A DNA stretch of 11,354 nucleotides from an uncultured Erysipelotrichaceae bacterium (GCA_902797275.1 CADBSI010000066.1:1-11354), one strand, 5' to 3'. Shown: positions 1 through 6,943, counted from the first letter of the stretch. Notes: generated by a model from the sequence alone, not told the origin. Numbers and translations: made by a program.

Positions 1-25
1 AAATGTTACAAAATAACATTTTTTT
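1..25. terminator. Hairpin with T-tract at left edge, probably bidirectional terminator
   Basis: An 8-bp perfect inverted repeat, AAATGTTA (1-8) and TAACATTT (14-21), encloses a 5-nt loop and is followed on the plus strand by seven T (19-25). On the minus strand it lies just after the stop of the 141-aa gene, with the A-run upstream, so it can end the leftward mnmE operon; the plus-strand T-tract would stop transcription coming from the left. The minus-strand T-tract continues outside the window and cannot be judged. Confidence 0.7.
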
Positions 26-31
26 ATATTT

Positions 32-457
32 TTATATTCTTTTAGGAGGTTCTTTTCTTCTTAAAGTAAGAACTTTTCTAAGTTCAGCTAACATATATTT
101 ATATTTTTTTAATTCATTTTTTAATAATTTTAAAGTTTCTTTATCAGATATTTTAGATGCTTCATTTATTTCATAAATAACTTTATTTACATGTTTAATA
201 GCAATTTCAACTTCAGTTTCACTAAAAAAATCATGCATATATTCATCTACTATCCAATTTAAATTATAAATAAAGATAATATCATTTATATCAGTTATTT
301 TTATTTCAGCTTCTGTATCTTTATTTTTTTCTAATAAGTCTTTTAAAGAAACTGGTACATCACTTTCTAATTCAATTATTTTTTCTAAATCTTTTCTTGA
401 TATTGTAAGTGAAGTAATTAAATCATTTTGTTCTTTTTCTTTATATACTTTTCTCAT
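32..457 (-). CDS. Hypothetical 141-aa protein downstream of mnmE
   Basis: I do not recognise this protein. It is a charged, Lys/Glu-rich, probably mostly helical soluble protein with no signal peptide, no long hydrophobic segment and no cysteine pairs or nucleotide-binding motif. The C-terminal half (about residues 85-133) looks like two amphipathic helices, and the tail is basic (LRRKEPPKR). Its ATG directly follows the TAA stop of mnmE with no spacing, so the two are almost certainly co-transcribed and probably translationally coupled. A hairpin terminator follows within about 10 bp of its stop. In many Bacilli mnmE is followed by mnmG and rsmG; neither is here, and this protein resembles neither. 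Codon use and A+T content look like its neighbours. Confidence 0.75.
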   Translation of the reverse strand: MRKVYKEKEQNDLITSLTISRKDLEKIIELESDVPVSLKDLLEKNKDTEAEIKITDINDIIFIYNLNWIVDEYMHDFFSETEVEIAIKHVNKVIYEINEASKISDKETLKLLKNELKKYKYMLAELRKVLTLRRKEPPKRI

Positions 458-1810
458 TTATTTCCCCACACAGAACTTACTAAATAAATTATCTAATAGT
501 TCTTCATCATATGATTCTCCAATAATACTTCCAAGGGTGTCCCAAATGGTTTTTAAATCTATTTCTAACATATCTAGAGGAGTATTTTCTTGTAAACCTT
601 TTTCAATGTCTTCTATATTTACTAAACATTCTTTTATCTTAGCAATTTGTCTTACATTAGTAATATAATTATAATCACTTGTATCTAATTTTTCTAAATT
701 AAATAATTTTTTAATTTCATTTTTTAAACTTTCTATACCATCATTTGATAAAGTATTAATATAAATAATATTTCTATTTTTTAATTTAGTAAGATCTAAC
801 TTACTTTCTAAATCATCTTTATTTATAACAACAATACTAGTTCTATCTTTAGTCATTTCTAATAATTCTAAATCATCTTTAGTTAACTCTTTACTATTAT
901 CAAGTAAGAGTAGGGTAAGAGTTGCTTTATTAATTATATCTAAACTTTTTTTAACCCCGATACTTTCAACTACATCATCTGTTTTTCTAATACCTGCTGT
1001 ATCTATTATATTAATTTTTATACCATCTATTAATATTTCACCTTCTACTATATCTCTGGTTGTTCCTTCTATATTAGTAACAATTGCTTTTTCTTCATTT
1101 AAAAGTCTATTTAATAAACTACTTTTACCTACATTTGGTCTTCCTACAATTGCTGTTAATATTCCATCTTGAATTATTTTAGCATCTTCATATTCATTTA
1201 TAATTTTAGTTAAAGAATTTTTTAAAGTTAAAACTTTTTCTTTTATATCTTTTATAGTTACTTCATATATATCTTCATATTCAGGATAATCTATATTAAC
1301 TTCTATATTAGAAATAATATTAATTAAATCTTCTCTTAACTTTTTAATTAAATTACTACCATTTCCTCTTAAACCATTTATAGCTATTTTTCTAGCTTTA
1401 TCAGTTTTACTATTAATTAAATCTGAAACGGCTTCAGCTTGCATTAAATCTATTCTTCCATTTAAAAAAGCTCTTTTAGTAAATTCTCCAGGTTCAGCTA
1501 AACGACAACCATTTAAAAGTAATAATTCTAAAACTTTATTAGTTGTTTCAATTCCTCCATGACAATTAATTTCAACCACATCTTCCATGGTATATGTTTT
1601 AGGTTTTAACATAACTGATACAAGTACTTCATCTATTATTTCTTCTTTATTTTTTATATAACCATAATGAATTGTATGTGTACTAACATCAACTAAATTT
1701 TTACTAAATATTTTACTAACTATTTTTAAAGCTTCATTTCCACTTACCCTGATAATAGAAATAGCTCCAACTCCTAAAGTAGTAGCAATAGAACAAATTG
1801 TATCATTCAT
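458..1810 (-). CDS. mnmE: tRNA modification GTPase MnmE (TrmE)
   Basis: MnmE, with MnmG, installs the carboxymethylaminomethyl group on wobble uridine 34 of certain tRNAs. The N-terminal tetrahydrofolate-binding domain (about 1-115), helical domain and inserted G domain (about 215-375) are in order. G-domain motifs are GRPNVGKS (223-230), EGTTRD (248-253), DTAG (270-273) and NKDD (330-333); G5 is not clear. The protein ends in the family's C-terminal C-x-GK (CVGK, 447-450). I chose the ATG at 1810 (450 aa, close to the family's ~454) instead of an upstream in-frame ATG at 1834: AGAGGA lies a few bases upstream of 1810, the family starts with this MNDTI-like segment, and the 1834 start would sit inside a likely -10 box. 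The gene follows jag and abuts the 141-aa gene. Confidence 0.97.
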   Translation of the reverse strand: MNDTICSIATTLGVGAISIIRVSGNEALKIVSKIFSKNLVDVSTHTIHYGYIKNKEEIIDEVLVSVMLKPKTYTMEDVVEINCHGGIETTNKVLELLLLNGCRLAEPGEFTKRAFLNGRIDLMQAEAVSDLINSKTDKARKIAINGLRGNGSNLIKKLREDLINIISNIEVNIDYPEYEDIYEVTIKDIKEKVLTLKNSLTKIINEYEDAKIIQDGILTAIVGRPNVGKSSLLNRLLNEEKAIVTNIEGTTRDIVEGEILIDGIKINIIDTAGIRKTDDVVESIGVKKSLDIINKATLTLLLLDNSKELTKDDLELLEMTKDRTSIVVINKDDLESKLDLTKLKNRNIIYINTLSNDGIESLKNEIKKLFNLEKLDTSDYNYITNVRQIAKIKECLVNIEDIEKGLQENTPLDMLEIDLKTIWDTLGSIIGESYDEELLDNLFSKFCVGK

Positions 1811-1832
1811 AATTTTTCCTCTTTTCATTATC

Positions 1833-1861
1833 ATTATACATTATTAAAGGAAAATAAACAA
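1833..1861 (-). promoter_or_regulatory. Candidate promoter for mnmE
   Basis: On the minus strand TTGTTT (1861-1856) and a perfect TATAAT (1838-1833) are separated by 17 bp in the 62-bp gap between jag and the chosen mnmE start. Transcription would begin near 1826, leaving a short leader that holds the AGAGGA ribosome binding site. This suggests that mnmE and the 141-aa gene can be expressed apart from rpmH-rnpA-yidC-jag. In an A+T-rich genome such matches also occur by chance. Confidence 0.5.
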
Positions 1862-1872
1862 ATAAAAAAATA

Positions 1873-2493
1873 CTATTTTGCAAGTATTTCTTCTTTTGGT
1901 TTAATAACGACATATCTATTAGGTTCAACACCCTCAGATTCTGTATAAACCTTTTTATTTTGACCTAAAGTATTATGAATTATTCTTCTTTCATAGGAAT
2001 TCATTGGATCAAGTTTTGCTTCAACTTTAGTTTTAGCAACTTCTCTAGCTATACTTTTAGCCATTTTTTCTAAATTCCATTCTCTTTTTTGTTTATATTC
2101 ACCAATATCTAAAACAAATTTGTAATTTTCACCTAAATCTTTATTAATACTTTGTCTAATAATAGTAGTTAGAGCATCTAAAGTTTTAGCATCATGTCCT
2201 ATTAAAACAGCATTATTGTTAGTATATAAAGTTATATTTAATACTTCATCTCTTTTTTTAACTTCCATATTTAAAGTTAAACCCATTTCTGAAACAATAT
2301 CTTTTATTAAATCTTTTATTCCTTCAACAACATCATCTTTTTTAATAACTTCGATTACACTTTTTTTATTAAATAATTTTGTAGAACTTTCTATTTCTTT
2401 TATATATAAGTTTTCTTCTTGTTCCATAAGTTCAGTCATAGCTAAATTTTTGGCTTCATTAAAGTTTTTTGCTTGATAAGTGTATTTTTTCAT
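1873..2493 (-). CDS. jag: KH/R3H RNA-binding protein Jag (KhpB, SpoIIIJ-associated)
   Basis: Jag/KhpB is a cytoplasmic RNA-binding protein that in Gram-positives partners with KhpA and influences cell elongation and division. The 206 residues show the Jag N-terminal domain (about 1-50), a type II KH domain (about 75-130) and a C-terminal R3H domain (about 140-200) with the core RxxxH in YERRIIH (R169, H173). It follows yidC with a 4-bp ATGA start/stop overlap, as in other Bacilli, and has an AGAAGGAG ribosome binding site 8 nt upstream. It ends in TAG. One oddity is the KH signature loop, which reads G-H-D-A (99-102) where GxxG is usual, so the last glycine is missing. Identity is firm; RNA-binding strength of this KH domain is uncertain. 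Confidence 0.95.
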   Translation of the reverse strand: MKKYTYQAKNFNEAKNLAMTELMEQEENLYIKEIESSTKLFNKKSVIEVIKKDDVVEGIKDLIKDIVSEMGLTLNMEVKKRDEVLNITLYTNNNAVLIGHDAKTLDALTTIIRQSINKDLGENYKFVLDIGEYKQKREWNLEKMAKSIAREVAKTKVEAKLDPMNSYERRIIHNTLGQNKKVYTESEGVEPNRYVVIKPKEEILAK

Positions 2494-3509
2494 TTTTTAA
2501 CGCTCCTTCTAACAAGTAAATTTTGTATAATTGTAAATAGGTTTGTTGTAAACCAATAAATATCTAAGGCTGTTGTCATAAACACAGACATAACAATAAT
2601 CATAATTGTAAAAGTATTAGTCATCATTGCTTGTTGACGAGCCATTTCATTATTAGTTGAAACTGAATCATTTTTAATAGCTTTAAATGAGAAGTAAGTA
2701 GTAGCAGCAACTGCCAATAAAACTAATATATACCAATAATTTCCATTTTTAATTCCAATCCAAGGTGTTGTACCTAAATGATAGAATAAAAATTTCTCTT
2801 CAAATATTGCAGGTACACGATTGATAGCTTCTAAAAAAGCAATTAATAATGGTAATTGTAAAAATGAGAATAAACAACCGGAAATTGGATTAACATTATA
2901 TTTTTTATAAACCATCATCATTTCTTGACTTTTTTGCATCATAACTTCACGGTCATTTTGATCTTTATTAGCATACTTTTTCTCAATTCTTTCCATTTCT
3001 GGTTGAGCTTTTTTCATATATTCAGATTGCATAGCTGTTTTTCTGGTAATTGGATAAGCAACTAATCTAATTAATAAACTTGTAATAATTAATCCTAAAC
3101 CATAGTTTTTAGTAATTCGTCCAAAGAATAAAATTACATAAGCAAGTGGTTTAACAAAAATACTAGTCCAAAGTCCCTCATAACCACCTGAAGTTATCTT
3201 AAAACTTTCACAATCAACTTCTTTTTCTTCTACAACTTTAGTTCCATCTTCTTGTTCTACTTCAACTTCGGTTTTAACTTTTTTAGTTGTACAAGCACAA
3301 TAAGGTAATTTATCTAAATCAATTCCGTTTTCTTCATACAACTTAATACTTTCTTTTTCTGTTGGTCTACATAAAATATTTTCTGTTAAATTTTGACCTG
3401 TTTTTTCATTAACAACAGCTTTTTTATCTTTATCTTTTAAAGTTTTAGTACATCCTGATAACAAACATACTAGTATTAATAATATTATTATTTTTTTATT
3501 TTTCTTCAT
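2490..3509 (-). CDS. yidC: Membrane protein insertase YidC/OxaA (SpoIIIJ type), lipoprotein
   Basis: YidC inserts membrane proteins, alone or with SecYEG. Residues 1-20 form a lipoprotein signal peptide with lipobox LSGC, so C20 is the predicted lipidated N-terminus. The core with five hydrophobic segments follows (about 115-335). It includes the groove arginine in SLLIRL (R148) and the charged cytoplasmic hairpin between the first two core segments. Between the lipid anchor and the core lies an extracellular stretch (about 21-112) that is longer than in typical Gram-positive SpoIIIJ/YidC and holds four cysteines (47, 71, 73, 100). The start overlaps the end of rnpA by 14 bp, with AAGGA upstream of the ATG; the TGA stop overlaps the jag ATG. 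The order rnpA-yidC-jag is the conserved one. Confidence 0.96.
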   Translation of the reverse strand: MKKNKKIIILLILVCLLSGCTKTLKDKDKKAVVNEKTGQNLTENILCRPTEKESIKLYEENGIDLDKLPYCACTTKKVKTEVEVEQEDGTKVVEEKEVDCESFKITSGGYEGLWTSIFVKPLAYVILFFGRITKNYGLGLIITSLLIRLVAYPITRKTAMQSEYMKKAQPEMERIEKKYANKDQNDREVMMQKSQEMMMVYKKYNVNPISGCLFSFLQLPLLIAFLEAINRVPAIFEEKFLFYHLGTTPWIGIKNGNYWYILVLLAVAATTYFSFKAIKNDSVSTNNEMARQQAMMTNTFTIMIIVMSVFMTTALDIYWFTTNLFTIIQNLLVRRSVKK

Positions 3510-3846
3510 TCCTATTTTCCTTTTCTAGTCTACTTAATAAACTTATTAAGTTCTCTTCTAAAATATGATAATCTTCCATAAAAGAACTTTTCCTTATTAT
3601 TATAATATAATCTTTACAATTTGAATAGATGTTTTTACAATTATCTAAAATATTTCTCACTTGTCTTTTTAATTTATTTCTATTAACAGCATTACAAGTA
3701 TGTTTAGAAACTGATATTCCAAACCTATATCTATTTAAATCATTAGGTCTATAGTATATAACAAAATATTTATTTTTTACAAACTTAGAATTATTAATAA
3801 TATCATTAAACTCTTGATTACTTTTAACAACATTTATTTTTTTCAT
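3496..3846 (-). CDS. rnpA: Ribonuclease P protein component
   Basis: RnpA is the small basic protein subunit of RNase P and helps the catalytic RNA mature the 5' ends of tRNAs. The family signature is clear: FGISVSK (42-48) followed by AVNRNKLKRQVR (53-64), the conserved arginine/lysine-rich RNR helix that contacts RNA. The length of 116 aa is typical. I place the start at the ATG at 3846, because AAGGG lies about 6 nt upstream; an in-frame GTG at 3852 overlaps that ribosome binding site and would add only two residues. The gene is 40 bp downstream of rpmH, separated from it by a hairpin terminator/attenuator, and overlaps the start of yidC. Confidence 0.96.
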   Translation of the reverse strand: MKKINVVKSNQEFNDIINNSKFVKNKYFVIYYRPNDLNRYRFGISVSKHTCNAVNRNKLKRQVRNILDNCKNIYSNCKDYIIIIRKSSFMEDYHILEENLISLLSRLEKENRNEEK

Positions 3847-3860
3847 ATTCACCCTTAATG

Positions 3861-3885
3861 TAAAAAAACCACAATTAAAATGTGG
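3861..3885 (-). terminator. Intrinsic terminator/attenuator between rpmH and rnpA
   Basis: Reading on the minus strand, AAGCCACA and TGTGGTTT form an 8-bp stem (one G-U pair) with a 7-nt loop, followed by an unbroken run of T. It starts at the rpmH stop codon and ends about 6 bp before the rnpA ribosome binding site. Such a site would keep L34 transcripts abundant while passing only a fraction of RNA polymerase into rnpA-yidC-jag. No separate rnpA promoter is evident in the short gap. Confidence 0.75.
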
Positions 3886-3886
3886 C

Positions 3887-4012
3887 TTATTTCTTAATAA
3901 TTTCCTTACGACCTTTTCTTCTTCTTTTGTTTAATACTGAAGATTTAATTCTTGCAAAAAATCCATGCTTCTTAGCTCTTCTTCTTTTATTTGGTTGATA
4001 AGTTCTTTTCAT
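3887..4012 (-). CDS. rpmH: 50S ribosomal protein L34 (short, 41 aa)
   Basis: L34 is a small basic protein of the large ribosomal subunit. The translation begins MKRTYQPNKRRR, contains the family's HGFxAR (16-21), and ends in RRRKGRK plus a short basic tail, so identity is certain although the gene is too short for most ORF filters. At 41 residues it is shorter than the usual 44: aligned to a typical L34, about four residues are missing after ARI, including the conserved N-G-R of the loop, while the C-terminus is one residue longer. GGAGGTG sits 8 nt before the ATG. It is the first gene of the rpmH-rnpA-yidC-jag series, with a near-consensus promoter upstream and a hairpin terminator at its 3' end. 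Confidence 0.97.
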   Translation of the reverse strand: MKRTYQPNKRRRAKKHGFFARIKSSVLNKRRRKGRKEIIKK

Positions 4013-4044
4013 TATTTCACACCTCCAAAACTAAAATCTACCCT

Positions 4045-4074
4045 ATTATAATAGGAAAGGCATATATTTGTCAA
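4045..4074 (-). promoter_or_regulatory. Strong promoter for rpmH, with A-tract UP-like element
   Basis: On the minus strand a perfect TTGACA (4074-4069) and perfect TATAAT (4050-4045) are separated by 18 bp; transcription would start near 4038, about 25 nt before the rpmH ATG. Upstream of the -35, at about 4079-4105, are several short A-runs on the minus strand, typical of an UP element at ribosomal-protein promoters. The -35 is centred in a 15-bp palindrome (4064-4078). Confidence 0.85.
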
Positions 4075-4092
4075 ATATTTTTTGTTATTTTT

Positions 4093-5040
4093 TTATTTTT
4101 TATACCCTATGACAATATTATTATTCTTTTCTTGTAAAAATTTAATGACTTCATCATGAATTTTCTCAGCTTCTTTGTTTTTTAAACTTATACTTAAAAT
4201 ATCATATGTTTTTTTATTATTAGTTTTAATTTTTAAACTTTTACTTGTAGTTATTCCATTATAACGATATTCATATTTATAAACATTTTCTATTTCTTTA
4301 TAATCGATTATTAATAACCTGCCGTTTGCATCTATTAAATAATTATTAGTTAAGTACAAATTATATTTTTCATACATAGTATTATTGCTAACACTTAATT
4401 CATTACTAATGTTATCTAGTAAACTACCATATTTTTTTAAGTTATTTTTAGTTTTAAATAAATTGATAAAGTAAGCAATTATTAAAATTAAAAACATCAT
4501 TAAGCAAAATATAAAACCTATGTAATACAAACTAGCATCATAATAACTTCTTTCAACATTTAAATACATAAGACCAACATAATCTTTAAAGTTAGTATCA
4601 GTTAGATATTCTTCTTTCATCAATTCATTATAAGATGAAATAGCAATTTTCTTTAAATCACTTGGTATTTCTTCCGTTATTCCATAAACTCTTGTTGTTT
4701 CTAAATTATCTTTATTTAATTTATTAAAACTAGTTGAATTCATATATAAAATGTATAAAAGATTATTATCGTCCATAACGAAATAAAATTTTTCTAAATT
4801 ATCTTCATAACTTGCAAACAAATATGGTTTAGTTGAGGCATCAACATAAGCATACTTATCTAAATCTAATTTATCTTTAGCTAATAAATCATTCATACTA
4901 ACTGGCTCTGGTAAAGCTTGATTTTCATATTTATAGCCAAGACAAACTAAAACTATTGATATAACTAAAAATGCTATACTTACAAATAAAGTAATTTTTC
5001 TTTTCTTTTTAATCTTATTTAATATTTCATTTAACTTCAT
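4093..5040 (-). CDS. Unknown membrane protein, two TM segments, PH-like C-terminal domain
   Basis: I do not recognise a named family. The 315-aa protein has a basic N-terminus (KKKRK), a hydrophobic segment (about 17-36), an outside-facing domain (about 37-170) rich in Tyr, Asp and Asn, a second membrane segment (about 171-195), and a cytoplasmic C-terminal region. Residues about 226-303, with YLTNNYLID, IIDYKEIENVY and a closing amphipathic helix, have the strand pattern of bacterial PH-like (YcxB-type) domains; this is a pattern judgement, not a search result. GAGGTG precedes the ATG. It starts at the edge of oriC and is transcribed away from it. No terminator is visible at its 3' end, so transcription may read into rpmH. 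This slot between rpmH and oriC is normally empty in Bacilli. Confidence 0.8.
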   Translation of the reverse strand: MKLNEILNKIKKKRKITLFVSIAFLVISIVLVCLGYKYENQALPEPVSMNDLLAKDKLDLDKYAYVDASTKPYLFASYEDNLEKFYFVMDDNNLLYILYMNSTSFNKLNKDNLETTRVYGITEEIPSDLKKIAISSYNELMKEEYLTDTNFKDYVGLMYLNVERSYYDASLYYIGFIFCLMMFLILIIAYFINLFKTKNNLKKYGSLLDNISNELSVSNNTMYEKYNLYLTNNYLIDANGRLLIIDYKEIENVYKYEYRYNGITTSKSLKIKTNNKKTYDILSISLKNKEAEKIHDEVIKFLQEKNNNIVIGYKK

Positions 5041-5056
5041 AAAACACCTCGAAAAT

Positions 5057-5085
5057 ATCTTAACACAAATGATTTTTTTTGTATA
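5057..5085 (-). promoter_or_regulatory. Weak candidate promoter for the 315-aa membrane protein gene
   Basis: On the minus strand TATACA (5085-5080) and TAAGAT (5062-5057) are 17 bp apart, each matching four of six consensus bases. A DnaA box-like TTATCAACA (5089-5097) lies directly upstream, so DnaA bound at oriC could affect it. Low confidence because the region is A+T-rich. Confidence 0.3.
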
Positions 5086-5088
5086 GAG

Positions 5089-5412
5089 TTATCAACATTT
5101 AATAAATGTGGAAAACTATTGTGGATAACTAAAAGTTTTCCACAATGGGAATTTACTTTACACTTTTTAGGCTAAAAATAGGTTATTTTTCCACTTTTTT
5201 TAAAAGTTATCCACATATATGTGGAAAAAGTTATCCACATGTGGAAAAGTGGAAAACTCAAAATTGTGGAAAACTCAAATTCTTGTTGTAAAATAAGGGA
5301 GTTATATGTGGATAACTATGTGGATAAGTATGTGGAAAACTTTTTTGGTTAAAAGTTATCCACATAGTTTTCCACCATAAATTGTGGAAAACTCACCCAA
5401 AATTGTGGAAAA
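5089..5412. other. oriC, upstream DnaA-box cluster
   Basis: This stretch holds a dense array of DnaA boxes and no gene. Exact TTATCCACA occurs at 5207-5215, 5231-5239 and 5356-5364 on the plus strand, and at 5120-5128, 5307-5315 and 5319-5327 on the minus strand. The variant TTTTCCACA occurs at 5136-5144 on the plus strand and at 5107-5115, 5220-5228, 5240-5248, 5265-5273, 5331-5339, 5383-5391 and 5404-5412 on the minus strand. One-base variants are TTATCAACA at 5089-5097 and TTTTCCACC at 5368-5376. Boxes in both orientations directly upstream of dnaA match the incA/incB part of the Bacillus subtilis bipartite origin. Bound DnaA should also autoregulate dnaA. Confidence 0.93.
5307..5339 (-). 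repeat. Three DnaA boxes phased exactly 12 bp apart
   Basis: Minus-strand boxes begin at 5307, 5319 and 5331: two exact TTATCCACA and one TTTTCCACA, all in the same orientation and 12 bp start to start. The plus-strand pair at 5356 and 5368 keeps the same 12-bp step, as do 7002/7014 and 7109/7121 downstream of dnaA. Regular same-orientation spacing favours cooperative DnaA assembly. Confidence 0.85.
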
Positions 5413-5510
5413 CTTTTGAAAGTGTAAATCTTTTTACAATTTGTTTACAATTTAAATTCTTTTTTATTCTAAGCTTTTAAATTTTTCGTTGTAAATAGGT
5501 TGTATTTATC
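5413..5510. other. A+T-rich stretch between the upstream DnaA boxes and the dnaA promoter
   Basis: No gene or DnaA box is seen here. It contains an 11-bp tandem near-repeat of TTTACAATTT (5433-5443 and 5444-5454) and long T-rich runs. It could be an additional melting region or carry a second dnaA promoter, but nothing in the sequence decides this. Confidence 0.5.
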
Positions 5511-5539
5511 TTTACTTTTTGATTTTTTGTGAGTAAAAT
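5511..5539 (+). promoter_or_regulatory. Candidate dnaA promoter
   Basis: TTTACT (5511-5516) and TAAAAT (5534-5539) are 17 bp apart, giving a start near 5546 and a leader of about 20 nt that contains the strong GGGAGGTGG ribosome binding site (about 5555-5563) before the ATG at 5567. The nearest full DnaA box ends about 100 bp upstream. Plausible, not certain. Confidence 0.45.
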
Positions 5540-5566
5540 ATAGGTACTAGTGATGGGAGGTGGATA

Positions 5567-6937
5567 ATGAACAATGAAATTCTATGGAATAAATTCTTAG
5601 AAAAAGTTAAAAATAGCGTTAATTCAATGGTATATTCAACTTGGTTTAGCAAAACCCATTTATTATCTATTGATAGTAATAAAGCAACCATAGTTGTTCC
5701 TCTAGAAATTCATAAAAAAAGATTAAGTGAGAGTTATCAAGACTTAATTGTTAGTATTTTAACTACTTTAACAGGTAATGTTTATGATTTAGATTTTGTT
5801 TTAGAACAAGATATTCCTATTGATTCTAAAGAAAGTACTCAAATAATTGAAGTTAAAACACCAGAAGTTAATAATAAATTTCATCATGAATCTAATCTAA
5901 ATCCTAAATATACTTTTGAAACTTTTATCGTGGGAAATAGTAATAAACTTGCTCATGCAGCTGCTTTTGCGGTTGCTGAAAGCCCAGGATTAACTTATAA
6001 TCCTTTATTTATCTATGGTAATAGTGGTCTTGGTAAAACCCATTTAATGCATGCAATTGGTAATTACATCCAAGAAACATCTAATAAAAAGGTTTTATAT
6101 GTTACCAGTGAACAATTTATTTCTGATTTCTCAGGAATTGGTAGAAAAGAAAGTAGTGAAAATGAAAGTTTAAACTATGTTGAATACTTTAAAAGTAAAT
6201 ACCGTAATATTGATGTTTTAATCATTGATGATATTCAATTTCTAGCTGGAGCTACTCAAACTCAACAAGAATTTTTCCACACTTTTAACACTTTATATAA
6301 TGATAAAAAGCAAATAATTATCTCATCTGATAGATCTCCAAATGACTTAAAACTCTTAGAAGATAGACTTAGAACAAGGTTTTGCTGGGGATTAACAGTT
6401 GATATTTATCCACCTGATTTAGACCTTAGAATTAATATTTTAAGAAAGAAAATCGATGGAGCTAAAATTGATAAAAATATCCCTGATGATGTATTAGAAT
6501 ATATTGCTTCTAATATGGCTAGTGATGTTAGACAACTTGAAGGAGCAATTAATCGTTTACTTGCTTATTCAACTATAATGGGTGGAGCTGAAATAACTTT
6601 AAATCTAGCAGTTGATGCCTTAAAAGACTTTATAAATAAAGGAACTAGTGAAAAAAACAACATTTCTAAACTGCAAAAAATCGTTGCTGAATACTTTCAA
6701 ATATCAGCAGATGATTTAAAAGGTAAAAAAAGAAGTGCTACAGTTGCTTTTCCAAGACAAATTGCTATGTATTTAGCAAGAGAAGTCTTAAATGAATCCT
6801 ACCAAAGAATAGGTTTAGAGTTCGGAGGACGAGATCATTCAACCGTAATGCATTCTTGTGAGAAAATTGAAAGTGATATTAAGTCTAATAAAAGTATTAA
6901 AGAAATGATTGAAAAAATCAAAAAAAACATTGTTTAA
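5567..6937 (+). CDS. dnaA: Chromosomal replication initiator DnaA
   Basis: DnaA binds TTATCCACA boxes, forms an ATP-dependent filament at oriC, melts the origin and loads the replicative helicase. The 456 residues show domain I (about 1-80, with the NSMVYSTWF core), a short linker, the AAA+ domain and DNA-binding domain IV. Walker A is GNSGLGKT (151-158) and Walker B ends in DD (221-222). The family signature of domain IV, GGRDHSTVMH, is at 420-429. Length matches the Bacilli family (about 445-460). The strong GGAGGTGG ribosome binding site fixes the start. The gene lies between two DnaA-box clusters, so it is embedded in its own origin and very probably autoregulated. I see no convincing terminator after it, so transcription may continue into dnaN. 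Confidence 0.99.
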   Translation: MNNEILWNKFLEKVKNSVNSMVYSTWFSKTHLLSIDSNKATIVVPLEIHKKRLSESYQDLIVSILTTLTGNVYDLDFVLEQDIPIDSKESTQIIEVKTPEVNNKFHHESNLNPKYTFETFIVGNSNKLAHAAAFAVAESPGLTYNPLFIYGNSGLGKTHLMHAIGNYIQETSNKKVLYVTSEQFISDFSGIGRKESSENESLNYVEYFKSKYRNIDVLIIDDIQFLAGATQTQQEFFHTFNTLYNDKKQIIISSDRSPNDLKLLEDRLRTRFCWGLTVDIYPPDLDLRINILRKKIDGAKIDKNIPDDVLEYIASNMASDVRQLEGAINRLLAYSTIMGGAEITLNLAVDALKDFINKGTSEKNNISKLQKIVAEYFQISADDLKGKKRSATVAFPRQIAMYLAREVLNESYQRIGLEFGGRDHSTVMHSCEKIESDIKSNKSIKEMIEKIKKNIV

Positions 6938-6943
6938 AAAAAG

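Noticed and set aside
1811..1834. Upstream in-frame mnmE start giving 458 aa
   Set aside because: It overlaps a likely -10 box, has no good ribosome binding site, and adds eight residues not typical of MnmE.
2216..2476. Plus-strand open frame of 86 codons opposite jag
   Set aside because: It lies wholly within jag on the other strand, has no ribosome binding site, and its Phe/Ser/Ile-rich translation is the shadow of a Lys/Glu-rich gene.
2490..2493. Possibility that TGA encodes Trp (Mycoplasma-type code)
   Set aside because: yidC ends in TGA at the normal position, overlapping the jag start, all genes are full-length under the standard code, and Trp codons are TGG.
6273..6281. TTTTCCACA inside dnaA (and TTATCCACC at 6406-6414)
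   Set aside because: Both are explained by coding for conserved DnaA segments (EFFHTF and YPPD); not counted as origin boxes.
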